This document shows positions 39,199 to 51,992 of a stretch of DNA of 64,000 bases, one piece after another. Where the stretch lies: the NCBI GenBank assembly GCA_013398295.1, contig VZSF01006733.1, positions 546,923 to 610,922 on the forward strand. Direction: 5' to 3'. Within the stretch, counting starts at the first letter, position 1; each line of letters begins with the position of its first letter. The notes below the pieces were generated by a model that ran no database searches, was not told where the DNA came from, and was given only the letters and a program-made list of their open reading frames with translations. The stretch is from Chionis minor. Its lineage: Eukaryota > Chordata > Aves > Charadriiformes > Chionididae. A program made the position numbers and the translations under genes.

Positions 39199-41237
39199 GA
39201 TAAGGTCTCCCCTCAACCTTCTCTTCTCCAGGCTAAACAATCCCAACTCTCTCAGTCACTCCCCATAAGACTTGTTCTCCAGACCCCTCACCAGCTTCGT
39301 TGCCCTTCTCTGGACACGCTCCAGCACCTCAATGTCTCTCCGATACTGCGGTGCCCAAAACTGAACACAGCACTCAAGCTGTGGCCTCACCAGTGCTGAG
39401 TACAGGGGCATAATCACTTTCCTGCTCCTGCTGGTCACACCATTCTTGATACAGGCCAAGATGCCATTGGCCTTCTTGGCCACCTGGGCACACTGCTGGC
39501 TCATGTTCAGCTGACTGTCTACCAGGACCCCCAGATCCTTTTCTGCTGGGCAGTTTCCAGCCACTTCTCCCCAAGCCTGTAGCGCTGCCTGGGGTTGTTG
39601 TGACCAAAGTGCAGGACCCAGCACTTGGCCTTATTAAACCTCATCCCATTGGCCTCAGCCCATCGATCCAGTCTGTCCAGATCAAATGTGCAAGAAGGAG
39701 AAAGAGGGATATTCCTAGACTTTCGTGTCTACTATGAGCTTCTGCACTTGGCTGTAAGATGCTTCTCTAAATTTAGAGATGATGGGACTGAGCACTGTCT
39801 TATACAAAACTCCTCTTGTATTTCAGCAGTGTAATGTTATCTCTGGGAATAACGCTCCTTGACTATGTTGACTTGGATATTATCAGCTACAATTCTTTCC
39901 AGGTATGCCTGTTATGACAAATCTGCAACTCTAAGATAGGTATAATATTCAGAAGATGTCTGTAAATCCACTTTCTTCTTTCCCTTAGTATATATGGAGA
40001 ACTGAGGCTTTCAACATTTTCCTGATCCTAGAGCCATGTCTCTATTTCTTTTCCATATGATTTCCATGTACACCCACGCAGACTCAAAACAATTCAGAAT
40101 TTGGTCTTTACTAAACCAGATGTTTTTCTGTCATGGAATACCAGTCTGTGTAGTCAGACACACAGTAGCCAATTTTGCTTGCCCGTAAAGTTAATTTATA
40201 TTTCTTTTTCTGCTACAGAAAATAGTTCTGTATTATTTCTTTTGGTTTGGTTTGGGGTATTTCTTCCATTTTGAAAGCCATGAGTTCTGAACAAATTCTT
40301 TGATATTCAGACTACAGGCCAATGCAGCAGGTAGAAAGTATTATGGATTTCATTCTTGGTTATTAATTAATTAGATATAACCTCTGACATAAAAAGTCTT
40401 TTCACAAGTGAGACCTAGATGGATGGTTAGACTATACAATTAATCTAGTAAGGTGATATTAAATTTGTTATCCTGCATGCAGAATAGGGGAAAAAACCCA
40501 ACCACCCCACACACAAAAGAGGTTTTGTCAGCACGAAGATGCACATGACTATCGTCACAGGGACACTCCCTGTCTCCCATTGCTCTTTGTCACCATTTCC
40601 TCATTTTGTGCTCAGAGATCAACCCCTGGACTATTGCAATAAAATATGTGTTTCTATGAATAAAATTGTTTCATCTTGTCACTCCTATTCCAGTGTGTTG
40701 GAAATTATCACTAGCTTTGGCCATTTTCCAACTTTTTTGGAGCCACTTGTGAGATTCACATGGATCTTTCGCCCAGCAGGTCTCAGACTTTATCAGGATG
40801 TCTCCAGAGTGCTTGGCACTAACCACTGCAAGCAAATTCCAGTAACAACTCAAACATGTTCATGCACTGAAGTCTGGAAAAGTTCCTGAATTCAAGATCT
40901 TTACACAGTGTTTTCTTAAAATGAGAAATTGAACTTTGGCTCTTGGAGTCTCACTGGACATTAACGACATTGTCATTTGTCCAATGACTGTGAGAAAAAC
41001 AGTTCACCCTTAGCTTCTGTGGTAAAGAAATCTTTCACCAGATACTTGTATAGGAGGGGGTCGCTATTCAAATTCTCCCTGGAGAAATGCTGAATTTGGA
41101 GCAGTGAAAAAAAAAAAAAAAGTTCTGATGCAAAAGATATGCTTCTGATGAGGACCACGCTCAGAAGAACCTTCGTGAGAATTTCACATTCTTGCTAAAG
41201 AATTTTAGCAGCAAAAGATGAGGCCTCTGTACTGTAT

Positions 41238-41263
41238 GCTGCAAGTGTGAGCTGCAAGTGTGA
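41238..41263. repeat. 13-bp tandem duplication
   Basis: GCTGCAAGTGTGA occurs twice in direct succession without mismatch. No function is suggested. Confidence 0.85.
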
Positions 41264-42562
41264 GAGAGGAAGTTGACCTCTGTAAATGCCTATTATTTTC
41301 ATTGCCTATAAAAAGAACAGAAGGAGACTAGCCCAGATATAGACTTGTACACTGTAGGCATCTGCAGACAACTGCACCTAATGTCAACAAATATGTTTCA
41401 ATGTTGCAACAGCAGTGGCAGAATGTGGGGTTTTTTAAGTATTCATGATTCTAATGAATTACCAATAAAGAATACACAACATAAAAATGAAAAAAATAAT
41501 ATTATTTATATTTATTTTTCTTGCCTCTACACAAACATACACTTTTAAAAGAATATGATGTAATGTACAAACATTGTTTTGTTTTCATAAATAGAAGCTT
41601 GTACAAATGGGGTGTTCAAAATGGCATCTTGGGCTATCAAATGGCAATAAAGTAAGAGGATCTTTCTGTTCTTTGCATAGTGTCACATAATTAGAAATGC
41701 CCCTGGAGAATGTGATGAGCATTTCCCAAAGCACACACATGTCAGAGAAATATCCTCTTCTGTCTTTGGGTATGTCTCTTGAGAATCTTTTAAATGTTAC
41801 ATCTCCTCCTCCTTCTCTTACAGTTCTCACACAACTCATAACATTTTTACCTTTGGTCACTGTGACATCTCTGATATATAAAAAGAAAGAGAGAAAAAGG
41901 ACAGTATTGCCCACACTGTAAGTCTCTGTTCACAATGATTTATCATCTGTTTTCCTTTATTATTTTGTGTTCTTTTCCCAAAAACTCTCCTCAGTCTTGA
42001 ATCTTGGAAGTGGCAAGACATTTTCACAATTTACTCCTACTATACAGGATCATATGTTGCAAGAGGATGATACAGGAAGGGTGCTGAGCAGGTGGCTGGT
42101 CAGCACCTTGACCAAAAAATGCTAGTTGTGGATACTGAGGCAATCACAGACCAGATGCAGACTAAGAGTTTCAACAGAGTAGCAGGGAGCTCATTGCTGC
42201 TTATTCACTTCTGAAGGCATCACTTTTCCAGATGTGAAACTTGAGCATTCCCCACAAATCAGAGAAGGGTGCTATGAAATAAACTGGTGGACAAACTAGG
42301 AAAATAGGCTGCTCTGCTTCTCGCTTGATAGTGCTTAGGGCTGCAGCAGGAGTGGAAGGGAGCTGCAAGATGCCCAGACAGCACTGAAAGGACCTCTTTG
42401 CTAAATAGTCTGTGTTTCTATGGGACACAGGTATTGGCTTCCTCACACACATGGATCAGCGTAGATTGTACTGTAAAATAAATAGGATGCTACAGCCAGC
42501 TGAAGAGAAGTCCATTCTTGAAAGCATTTGTCTGCCATTTATTGACTAATTTTCTCTAACAG

Positions 42563-42760
42563 TTGAAGATACTAATGACGCCACAAGAAAAATAATGCTT
42601 CTACTGACCTTTTGTTTCCTAAACTTCTTAATTCAAGGGATTTCAGCAGATGAGGAGAGAGAAGAGATGGCTAGGATAAAGGTTGAAAAATGCAGAAAGC
42701 TAAAGCATCTTGGCAGTCAGCATCCTGACATAAAGGAACAAAGCGACACAATACTATTAG
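42563..42760 (+). CDS. candidate exon with signal-peptide-like start (unidentified, speculative)
   Basis: An acceptor-like site (branch-like TGACTAAT, then TTTTCTCTAACAG) ends at 42562, and a donor-like AG|GTTAGT follows 42760. An ATG at 42595 opens 55 codons plus one base up to the donor; unspliced, the frame hits TAG at once. The N-terminus is hydrophobic (MLLLTFCFLNFLIQGISA), then polar and charged (DEEREEMARIKVEKCRKLKH) with a single cysteine. That pattern fits a signal peptide cleaved after ISA and the start of a secreted product. I do not recognise the protein and found no partner exon. In 64 kb a short hydrophobic frame with splice-like edges can arise by chance, so this is a hypothesis only. 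Confidence 0.2.
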
Positions 42761-45700
42761 GTTAGTATCGCATAACTGACTGGAATGACTTCCTCTAAAG
42801 TTCAGATCACAGCTGTGAGCTAAATGGTTTTTCTGCTGTAAGTGAAACTCCCATCTCTGCTGTTGCAGATGTGTGCGTATTGTGGGCATGGAAACCACCT
42901 CAGCCCGCTCTCACATTCCAATGTTAACTTAGCACAGGAAGGTGTAAGGCAGAATAATGCTTTGAGAGTCAAGATCCAGAAAGGCTGATCATGAGACAGC
43001 TTGAAAGCACTTTGTCCTTTATATCATGTCAGCTTCCAAATGCATGGTTTACACTTATAGCAACTCAGAACAATTACCACAGTCCACCTCAAGTCTGTAT
43101 TAATATACTGTCACAGCCTTCAAAACAAACAGGTTGTAAGTAATCTGCCTTCAGTTGTGACAATTTTCTTCGGCAAGCCAAGTCTATGAATTGTCCAGGG
43201 AATGTGACAAACATACCAAATTCTTTACTGGGACTGTCCTAACCATTTATAAGCGCAGACAATCCCATTCCAGGATAATTGCCAGGCATTCTTGAATTAA
43301 CTAATATAACTGTTGCCTATAAATTCAACAGATAACTGAGTGTAAGGGGCAAATACTGAGTGAGGAGACTTACTTCTTTCTGTCACATGCCACAAGGTAA
43401 GCCAGCAGACCTGGTCATCTGGAAAAGCAAACTTCATTGCTAAGCTATATATGGAGGGAATAGTTTAGCTACAAAGTGGAAATACGAACAGAGTATGTGG
43501 TTGAATGTATATGAGGAGTTTGATTACAACTGCTTGGAGTCCAGCCCTGCAGTGTCTGCCATTCAGAGGGACCTAAAAACCAGGCAGGCACAAATGAAAT
43601 CTAAGACCCATGCAGAGCACCACGTTGAAGCACGAGGCATGACTGCTCAGCCAGCAGGACCGTGACAGGTATGTGACCCCCACTCCACAGAGCTGGAATC
43701 ACACAGGGCAATGCATGGTGCCTGGCCGACACTTCAACCCAGCGATGACTTTCCATCAGGGTGACTCTGGAGCAGCAGAGGGCATACAGATAAATAAAGA
43801 GCCTGAGAGCACTGTGTGAAATATCAGTAGTGCAGCTTGCCAGCCACACAACAATTTAAACTACGGGATGGGCCCTACGATGACTTCTGGAGGAAATCTC
43901 GCCCTGCACCCCATGAAAGTACTGCCACAACAGATTCAACAATAAATACGAAAACACAAAATCAATTGTCAGAACAAACAAAACATTTAGGACATGGGAC
44001 ACTATAACATGGGATAATTCAAGTATCTTAAATAGCTGCAGCCCTACCTTGCATAATCTTTAATGAGAAAAATACTCAAATAAGCAAATGGGAAAATGCA
44101 GACATTGTCCAAGGAACTTGTAGATTCTGTCCTGCACTTCAGTTAGCAACAGACTCATATAAAGCCAGCTTTGAGACATGATAAATGCTGGAAAGTGAAG
44201 AAATTAAGGAGACATTTGCACAAAGTATCTGTAGATGTCAAGAGAACAAGACCTCAGGAGACTAGAAAGTAATTCTACTTAAGGTTACAGCTTTGAGAAT
44301 AAAACTGGAAGGATAATATTTAAATCTGGAAATGTAGTTTTGAGTATGAAAATCATCACTCTTGAAGGCATAAACTAATGTGCTGCCTGAAGGTACAGAG
44401 GCGTTCCCCATCTCAACATGTGTTTCTATAATTACCAAATGAGGGCTCACACTTCCTTTTAGGCAGTTGAGGTTGGACACCATCGAAGATGGAGACCCAC
44501 TCCCAGCTGCGATCTCTTCTGCAACAACACTTAGACATTATTGGCATTCACAAAATATCTGGCTAGGCTTGTAGGCTCTTCCATTTCCTTTGCACCTAAA
44601 TCCTGACCTCATTTCTTATGAGACCTGGCTATTCAGAGGCTTGCTTTTTTTACCATCAACTTATTGTATGTGGGTGGAGTTCTTAACATATGTGCTTAGG
44701 ATCTCCTTTCCCAAATACCTAAGGAGTCTGATCTGTGCTCATTCCATTCAGGAGAGTAGTAAAAACATTTTGTTTTTGTTTTTCCTTCCCTCTCTAAGAA
44801 CAGAACATTTTTGGGGCGGAGGCCGGCCCAGCTCAGGAAGAAATGCTCAGTTTTTAAGTTCCTCTTTAAGGGGACTGGGAGCTGAGAAGAATGAGATAAT
44901 TTCCATTTTCCCTTTAATTCTTCCCAGGACAATACCTTTTTTTCTGGGGGAAGTGTCAGCTACAGCTATATTAATTAGAACACTGCTTTATAAGCAGAAT
45001 GGAAGAATACTAAAAACATCTTGTTAATTCTTAGAATCCACAAAGAATTAAAAGTACCAGTACTTCCTCCACATGTTCCTATCTCACAGTATTTCAGGAT
45101 ACAATCAAGATGGCAATTATTTTAGGCACCTTGGTTGAAGACATTTGAAAGTTAAGCAGATCTGACGACAGAAGAATACAATGTATAGGGCTTGGTTGGA
45201 AGCGAAAATGGTTACAAGCCACAAAGAAAATGAGAGACACCTTTGCTCCTCTGGAGAAATAACTTGCCTTACAGAATTTATACTGAGCAGGTGACAGAGT
45301 TTTCCCAGAATAATTTCAATATTATAGACTGACTTCTTTTGCCTTACCACATCTTGCTGCTATACTCCATTCTTTGAATTAATCAGGTCTAACACAGAGT
45401 TACAGTGAGATGTATCTTTAAAAAATTGAACACCAGAAATCAGATTTTACCCAGCCACTATGCATCTAAGGTATAGTACAGAGCTGCTCATATTCTGCTG
45501 AAGAGACTGCAGTCACAGGCTGGCTTAGCTGGAATAAGTCTGCCAAATAAAAGGGAAGGAATGCTAGTCTGCTGGGAAAAATATCTTTTCGTGTTTTCCA
45601 TATTTCCCCCCGTATCTCAGTTTGACACCAAAAGGAAAGGCTAAAATGATTGTTATTCAAGGAGTTCTATTAGTCAAATCAGAATTGTGTTTGCTTTACT

Positions 45701-48187
45701 TTTCGTTCACTTCTGGCTGTGCAAGGCACTGTGGGACTTGGCAGGTCTTAATATATGGGTCTACTGGGAATTGGAAATGTTCAGAGTGGGATGTGGACAA
45801 AATATTTCCCCATTGTTTTCAACTTTTTTTTAACGTACTATGTTGACTGTTCACCTTGTACTAGAAACTAAATCCTTTTAGCAGAATTAGCAGGCATCAC
45901 GCATTTTCTCACTAAGCTTCCCTTTTTCTTTTCTTTTTTTTTTCCTTTTTTTCCCACCAAAAACATGAGATGCACTTCTTGCAGGAGTCAGTTGGAGTGA
46001 GTGTCAGACACTCCAGTAGGAAATACACATGAATCAGTTCAAAGACATGATATTGTTTATTTATTATAATGCATTACATTCTGGCTGGTGGGTTTGGTTT
46101 TTTTTAATTTTCTTGGGTGAATCAACAATAAGCCAGGAGAAAATTTAAACTCACCATAGCAGAGATCATTTGTTAGTCTTTGTAGAAAGGTCAGCCCCTG
46201 AGATATTTGCTGTCCTCATATGTGAAATCAGGGGAAATCATCAGTGCTGAGCGCAGTTCACAGCTCTTTCAAATATAGCACATCCCATAAGCGTGGCCAG
46301 AGTATTAGTTCAGAAGAGACTGAAGGGTTTGGGCTTTTATAGCTTTGAACTGGATTTTTTTTTTTCACTGTAGAGCCAAATCTATACATCAAGTTTCAAA
46401 CTTTTGGAATGACCACTTCTTAATTTGAACATAGTAGCTCAGCCGCATATCTACTGTCACAAAATTGGCATAGGTTCACTGAGACCACAGCCTACGTTCA
46501 GCTGAAGTATTTGTAAACATGCCAAAATTTTGTGAGTCTTATCTGGGCTGATACTCAGCCAGTGAGCCCCTGCCCAGCACTCAATAATCTTTGCTCACAC
46601 AATCTCACATATTCCATTGCATCAGCGGGTGTTGCAAATATAGAACCAAGGATAATGAGTGTACTGAGTGAGGCTAGTACAGTTCATGTATCTCACAGTG
46701 AGTCTGACATTATCACAAAAAAAAGGAAAAACAATTATTGGATATGTCAATATTGTGCGGAAAAAATCTGTTTGACAGGGTTGAAAATGAAAGAAACTAT
46801 TATTTAATAATATTTTCTCTTGACATTTGTAATGTTTTCTTTCCTTCTTCTACTTCCTTTTCTTTTCACCTCTGTAAGCAATAAAATGGATTAATACAGC
46901 ATTCCTTTTCCCTTTCTTGTATAACGAAATGGCTTTGCAAATGTTACAGTATCATTCTTGTGATACTACTATAGAGCTAAGGGACAAGATTTCCTTTTTT
47001 CTCCAGCTGTTTGATACAGTTTCCTAGACAGACGATAAACTGGTGCAGGGGAAAACCAGAAAATCTTAGGCTGAACTCACTTGTTTATATCCAGTGCAGA
47101 AAAAGGAAACGGAAAGATTAGAAAGAAGCAGAGCAAATAAAAATAGAAAAATATTTTGAATTTTACATTTTTTTAATATTTTGAGCAAAAAAGGCAACAT
47201 TTTCAAATTAAGTAAACTACTGAGGTATTCTTATAATTTCAATGTTTTTCATAGAAGCAATATTTTCTTCTGCATGAAAGACTTGGAGTGATATTTTTTT
47301 TTTTAAATTTCATTTGGAAATTTCAGGAACCTTCATCTTAAGAATAATATTACTTATAAAGGAAGCCACAGAGCTGAAGATCTGACAATCATATCTTTTT
47401 TCCACATGAATACAGTTAACATGGATATTAAATCCACAAAATATTCTTCCTTTGTCAAAATGTGGAGATAGTATGAAAAAAAGAGCACAAAAATGTGAAG
47501 TATTGATAAATAGACTTCTGTCTCAGCTGATATTAATCATATCTTTTTTTTTCTTACTAATTATCAGCATAGTAGTTATTCTTACTTTAATAAGGTTTTT
47601 TTCCAGCACATGGAAAATACAGTTGATAGTTCACCACACAGACATCCAGGGTGGTATCTAGATTAAGTTCAGTTATGTGACCCTCCTGAAAGTGCTATGT
47701 AGATTTATTTTAATTTCTGAAAAATCATGAGGAGAGCTATAGAGACCTGTTTCTTTTTTTACTGAAGCAAGAGGAAAACCAGCAAGGTTCATCAATGAAT
47801 AGAATGTGAAGTAAACATGGATGATGACAGACACCAGCACTACAAGAAGCTTACCTTCATATAACAGAATATTTAAATCACTGTGGAATCATGCAGTGCA
47901 TAAAGAAATGGTTTCACAATGGGTACATAATAGGAATAATATTAAGGAATTGCTAGATCATATATTTGAGTTGCTCTGAGTCTAATGACCATCTGTTTTT
48001 ACGAGGGTATGCTTTCAATTGTGCTTGAAAAGACTCAAGTAACTTGCTAGCTTTTTCCAGTAGCAAACACTGCTGTTGTCCAAACACTGAATTTCAAGGG
48101 TGCCTGCATACTGCTCTGGGTTAACTTAACATGAATTTTGGACAGTGATTATTAGTAGAGGGTACATTATGGGGCAGGGCTGCCTTT

Positions 48188-48595
48188 CAGACAGACCTCA
48201 GTAAGCTAGAGCAACGGGTGAACGTGAATCTCATGAAGCTCAAGGGCAAATGCAAAGTCCTGCACCTGGAGCAGAATAACTCCCTGAAACATTAAGAGCT
48301 GGGAGCTGACTAGAGAGAGAGTGGCTTTGCAGAAAAAGGACCTGAATGGTGGACAGTAAGTTGACTTCTTCAACTTTTCAGTTGACAACAATCAATTTCA
48401 GTAAGTGAAATTCTTCACACTGAGTGTTTAAGCACTGAAACAGGCTACCTGGAGAGGCTGTGAAATTTTCATCTTTGGATACTTCATAATTTAGCAATGC
48501 AAAGCCCTGAGAAATTTCAACTTTGAACTTATCTCTGCTTTGAGGGTTGGACTAGAGACCTCAGGACTCTTCCAACCTAAATTGTTTTATTATTT
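48188..48595 (+). mobile_element. old CR1 LINE fragment, + orientation, internally deleted
   Basis: The first part matches CR1 ORF2 coding for a leucine-glutamine, 'VNLMKL..GKCKVLHL' type block (GTGAATCTCATGAAGCTCAA, AAGTCCTGCACCTGGAGCAG). After a deletion near 48350 the sequence resumes in the ORF2 C-terminus and 3' UTR: TTCTTCACACTGAGTG, CTACCTGGAGAGGCTGTGAA, then GGGTTGGACTAGAGACCTCA and CTCTTCCAACCTAAATTG. No clean ATTCTATG tail remains. Divergence and deletion mark it as an old copy. Confidence 0.8.
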
Positions 48596-49222
48596 TACTA
48601 GATAAACATCAACTAATTTTACCTTTAATTTATGAAGCTGGTCTATGGGTTCCTAAGACCTCAAGGAGTTTGACATGACACTCTGCAATGCCTTTTCCTG
48701 AAGGAACTGCTATATTTTAATATAAGATCATTTCAGTAAAAGACCACTAACCTGTGTGTCTGGAGAAGGGAGGATTAGGAAAAGATGAGCCATCCTTGAT
48801 GGTGAATGATATATCTCAGGTATCACCTGACTTTCATGTCAGTATATTCTGTTTAGACTCCTCCAGCATGGGTATCTGAAGTGCAAACGGACCTCCATCC
48901 CATAGCATCTCAGCCTTCTCTGTCCATAAACTCAGTGGATCCCACTTTATAATTGTGCACATTCACAAACAGAACTACTCTGGAATAGAACACAGAAGAT
49001 TGATCTGTGAACTTGATCTGCAACCATGAATTTCAATATATATCCCTGCTGAGAAGACAGACATTCCACAGGGTTTTTTTTGATAAAGTCACCTTATCTT
49101 ATACATATAAGATATTTGAACGGAGGGTAGTAGCATGGTAAGATCTAAATAGTCATCTCTCTATCAAATCTTGTGGCCAAACTCTTAAAGGCAGTGTGCC
49201 CAAAGGAGCATGTCTGGATTCC
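48596..49222. other. non-coding sequence, no feature seen
   Basis: About 630 bases between the old CR1 and the solo LTR with no recognisable exon or repeat. Its last five bases (ATTCC, 49218-49222) are the left copy of the LTR target duplication. Confidence 0.55.
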
Positions 49223-49925
49223 TGTCCTGGTGTGAGCGACACAGGACTAATTTCTTTCCTAATGCTTGGGAAAAGCTGTACTTGTGTAAGACTCTGGTGT
49301 CTGAATTAGTGAAGATATTTACTGTATAGCCAGCCATGGTGTGTGGGTTTCAAGGTCTCAGTGTTTTCGAGCTTGCCAGGTGCAGGCATGAGGAGGAGCG
49401 AGACCCGGGCACTTGACCCAGCCTGGCCAACAGGATTGTTTCATACCATGAACGTCACATTCAATATAAATTAGAAAGTCTGCTGCAAGGGGGTTCTCTC
49501 CCCTTTGCTCGGGTTCTCCCGCTTGCTTGTGCTCTCCCCCTTGATGGCTCTCCCGTGATGACGGCGATCCAGAGGACTTCTTGCCCCGGTGCCGGATCCC
49601 TGAGCCCTTCCCTTCCTCCTGAAGCTGTAGCACTCGCAGTGTCCGACATTTACTGTCCACTGCTGGGAGTGCACAGCTTCCAGCTGATATAGTTGGCTGA
49701 GTATAATCCTTGTACTGTATATTCGGGTATCGGGATCAATATGGGTTCCTTTGTGTTAGTATTGTTAATTATCCATTTCTATCCTATTAAATCTGTTTAT
49801 CTTTCAACCCCTGGGTTTTCTTGTTTTCTTCCTGATTCCCCTTCCTGGGTGGGGAGGGGTCATCGGGTGAGAGAATAATTGTCTAAGCGACAATAAATTG
49901 TTATGGGTTTTCTCAAACCATAACA
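49223..49925 (+). mobile_element. solo ERV LTR (ERVL-like), complete, with 5-bp target duplication
   Basis: A 703-base unit starts TGTCCTGGTG and ends CTCAAACCATAACA, the TG...CA termini of an LTR. It is flanked by a perfect 5-bp direct repeat, ATTCC at 49218-49222 and ATTCC at 49926-49930. Inside, in + order, come a promoter-like CAATATAAATTAG near 49460, a poly-A-type TATTAAATCTGTTTATC near 49785-49801, CTTTCAACCCCTGGGTTTTC, and a C-rich stretch before the end. This order and wording match a bird ERVL-type LTR that I know by pattern. The 5-bp duplication agrees with that class. There is no internal region, so this is a solo LTR left by recombination. Open frames of 60-100 codons on its minus strand are not genes. 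Confidence 0.88.
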
Positions 49926-50125
49926 ATTCCCCAGTAGGAAACTGAGGAAGTCCAAGCTCTGACTACCCTTGAGTCAAGAAGATTCAGCATGTCACATATG
50001 TGCGCTGTCAGAACAGGTGGCAGTAGTGCTACAGGGAAAACCACAGAACCCGGAGAACCTGCTGCTACCAACGCTGGAAGGTCTGCTTCCATCGTGGAGA
50101 CAGAATGATGAATAACAGAAGTAAT

Positions 50126-50800
50126 TTAGTCTCCTACTGTTATTTCTATAAACATGTACAGTAGTATGAAGCTGGCTAGTAACAGCAGTTTGACGATTAT
50201 CACATTTACTTGGTCTATGTCAGGTACCTCAGTGACATAGTACAGTTGGTGTTGAGATTGATACATTTTCCCTTTGGCTTGAGATGTATGGATATGATTC
50301 TTAAGAGAAGCTAGATACTTATCTGGACAATTTTTTGTGGGCTTCACATCACACTCAAGCTTCAACAGTTTCAGTTTTGTGATGGAGTCACGATATCTTG
50401 GAAGAGGATCAGAGTGGTAAGAGGAGATAGCTTGAGAAGCCCTCCACGGCCAATCTACTACCCAAAGATTGTCCACCTGTTAAACTTTACTGCTAGGCTA
50501 CAGGGCCATTTCTGAAGTCAACCCTAGCAGCTTCTTCCAGGTCCGTCTTATGTTCTTGTGAGTCTGAGAGTTGAAAAGCTCACAGAATGATTAATATCTG
50601 TCTGATGCATCACTTAGAGCAGCCAAGCAATATGGGTCTGCCTACACCACACAAGGCGGACGACAATCCAAACAGTAAACATCGCATAGTGAAACATGGC
50701 CCTGTGTGGACATAATACCCCGGATCCACAAACGTTTCAGCCCCATGACTGTGGCCAAGTGCCAGAGGTAATAAACCTTGACTCTTAACAGGTTTCAAAA
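50126..50800 (-). pseudogene. unassigned coding-like block, frameshifted, possible gene or viral relic
   Basis: Two minus-strand open segments lie close together. The first, 50798 to 50610, reads KPVKSQGLLPLALGHSHGAE and onward with several cysteines. The second, 50476 to 50126, is 116 codons with WVVDWPWRASQ, LECDVKPTKNCPDKY and a hydrophobic, membrane-segment-like C-terminus (VIIVKLLLLASFILLYMFI) just before a stop. The stretch between them stays readable with frame changes and stops. Composition looks more protein-like than most frames here, but I recognise no family. A decayed cellular gene or an old viral or retroviral membrane-protein relic are both possible. The solo LTR at 49223 lies in the opposite orientation and need not be connected. 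Confidence 0.25.
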
Positions 50801-51992
50801 GTTCTGACTTTGTGCCATGTTAATGCAGCTTGCCATGGATCCATGCTAATGCCAGTGCTTACTGGGAGCATATAAGGGATCTCTGTACCTACATTGTTAT
50901 GTCTCTAGAATATTGGTCATTCAGCAGGTATATCTGCACATCAGTAGTTACAAAAGCCTAGATGGTCTTGTCAATATTCAGGGTGTAAGGGAAACCTTTT
51001 TTTCCACTAAAGTGTTGCCAATGCACAACAGAGTAATTCGGAGTTGTTTGGTTTCTTCTTGTGCATCGGAAGCAATTCAGTAGCCAACTGAAAGAGCTGA
51101 AGGGTTTCCTTTGATTTTAACAGGCATTGTACTGAAGGTTTTTCAGGCTTCCTTTATTTAGGGGCATACTGAAGGAAATGTATTGAAAGTTCCTAAATTT
51201 AGAGAATTCTATTCTTACTAAAGCTTCCTCCCTTTTCATCAATGTCATTCCTCCAAATTTTATCAGGGAAAAGGGAAAACATTAGTTATAGTGAAACATG
51301 AAAAAGATGATCAGACTCTGGTCTGAACAGTTTGTAAATGCAAAGACCTAGAAATAAAATATGAGAAAAAAACTCAGGAGGTGTGAATTGCCTAAGCTAT
51401 CCCTGTTTCCTTGACTAGGAAGAGTACAGTGCTTTCACAAGAAACTGAAAATGAAAACCTAAGCTAATTGAAAGACTCTATTAACAGAACAATCGATATT
51501 ATTTGCCAAATAAGAATTTCAAACCAGTACACCTTTAACATAAGTTCCAAAATAAAGATTTGGAATTGGAATTCAGAATCCCAAATCTATAACTTCTGAG
51601 CTGATCATTTGAGAAAGCCTTTCAGAAAGTCTCTTGTAACTCTTACTAGCTACAGAATGCCTTTAGTGTACACTCTATATTATCAGCACCACCTAGAGTG
51701 CATACTAGAAACAACTCTAATTCCATAAAATTAATATTCTTTACAAAGTGTGATTGCATTTCAAAGGAATATTTTCCAGATTTACTCTCTTTCATAGAGT
51801 TTCAGATCAAATATACATGGCTGATACAATAGAAGAGAGGCAGGGAGAGACCATCATTTTATTACTGCACCTAGAAGAGTTGGAGACAAGATATCACAAA
51901 ACATTTTATATTCAACTGAACCCTGTAAGGCAGTGTTTATTGCTTCTGGCTTAACCATCAGCAGAAATTTCCTCAATCAAAATATAGTTAGT

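Larger units (their letters stand above)
38306..39683 (-). mobile_element. CR1 LINE, interrupted by an ERV LTR and an assembly gap
   Basis: The 3' tail complement starts at 38306. The minus strand then encodes [19 protein letters not shown] and [20 protein letters not shown] down to about 38614, where an LTR begins. CR1 resumes after the gap at 39199 (GATAAGGTCTCCCCTCAACC). It continues on the minus strand with a 122-codon open ORF2 segment at 39624-39256 that includes [42 protein letters not shown] and [20 protein letters not shown]. Homology ends at about 39683. About 40 bases of expected CR1 between the two halves must lie in the gap or have been lost. Confidence 0.94.
39684..48187. other. 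mostly non-coding; one exon-like segment
   Basis: About 8.5 kb. Apart from the exon-like segment at 42563-42760 and small tandem repeats, I see no supported feature. A 145-codon open frame at 44590-45027 on the + strand is long for this window, but it has no motif or homologue I recognise and an opposite-strand frame overlaps it. Confidence 0.5.

Noticed and set aside
44590..45027. 145-codon + strand open frame
   Set aside because: No domain, signal or homologue recognised, no splice sites supporting it, and an antisense frame overlaps it.
47452..47661. 69-codon frame with a long hydrophobic segment that looks like a membrane helix
   Set aside because: The hydrophobic residues come from T-rich low-complexity sequence (poly-T coding Phe/Leu/Ile); no other support.
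49358..49674. Three overlapping minus-strand open frames of 62-100 codons
   Set aside because: They lie wholly inside the solo LTR, antisense to it, with no motif; GC-rich LTR sequence leaves frames open by chance.
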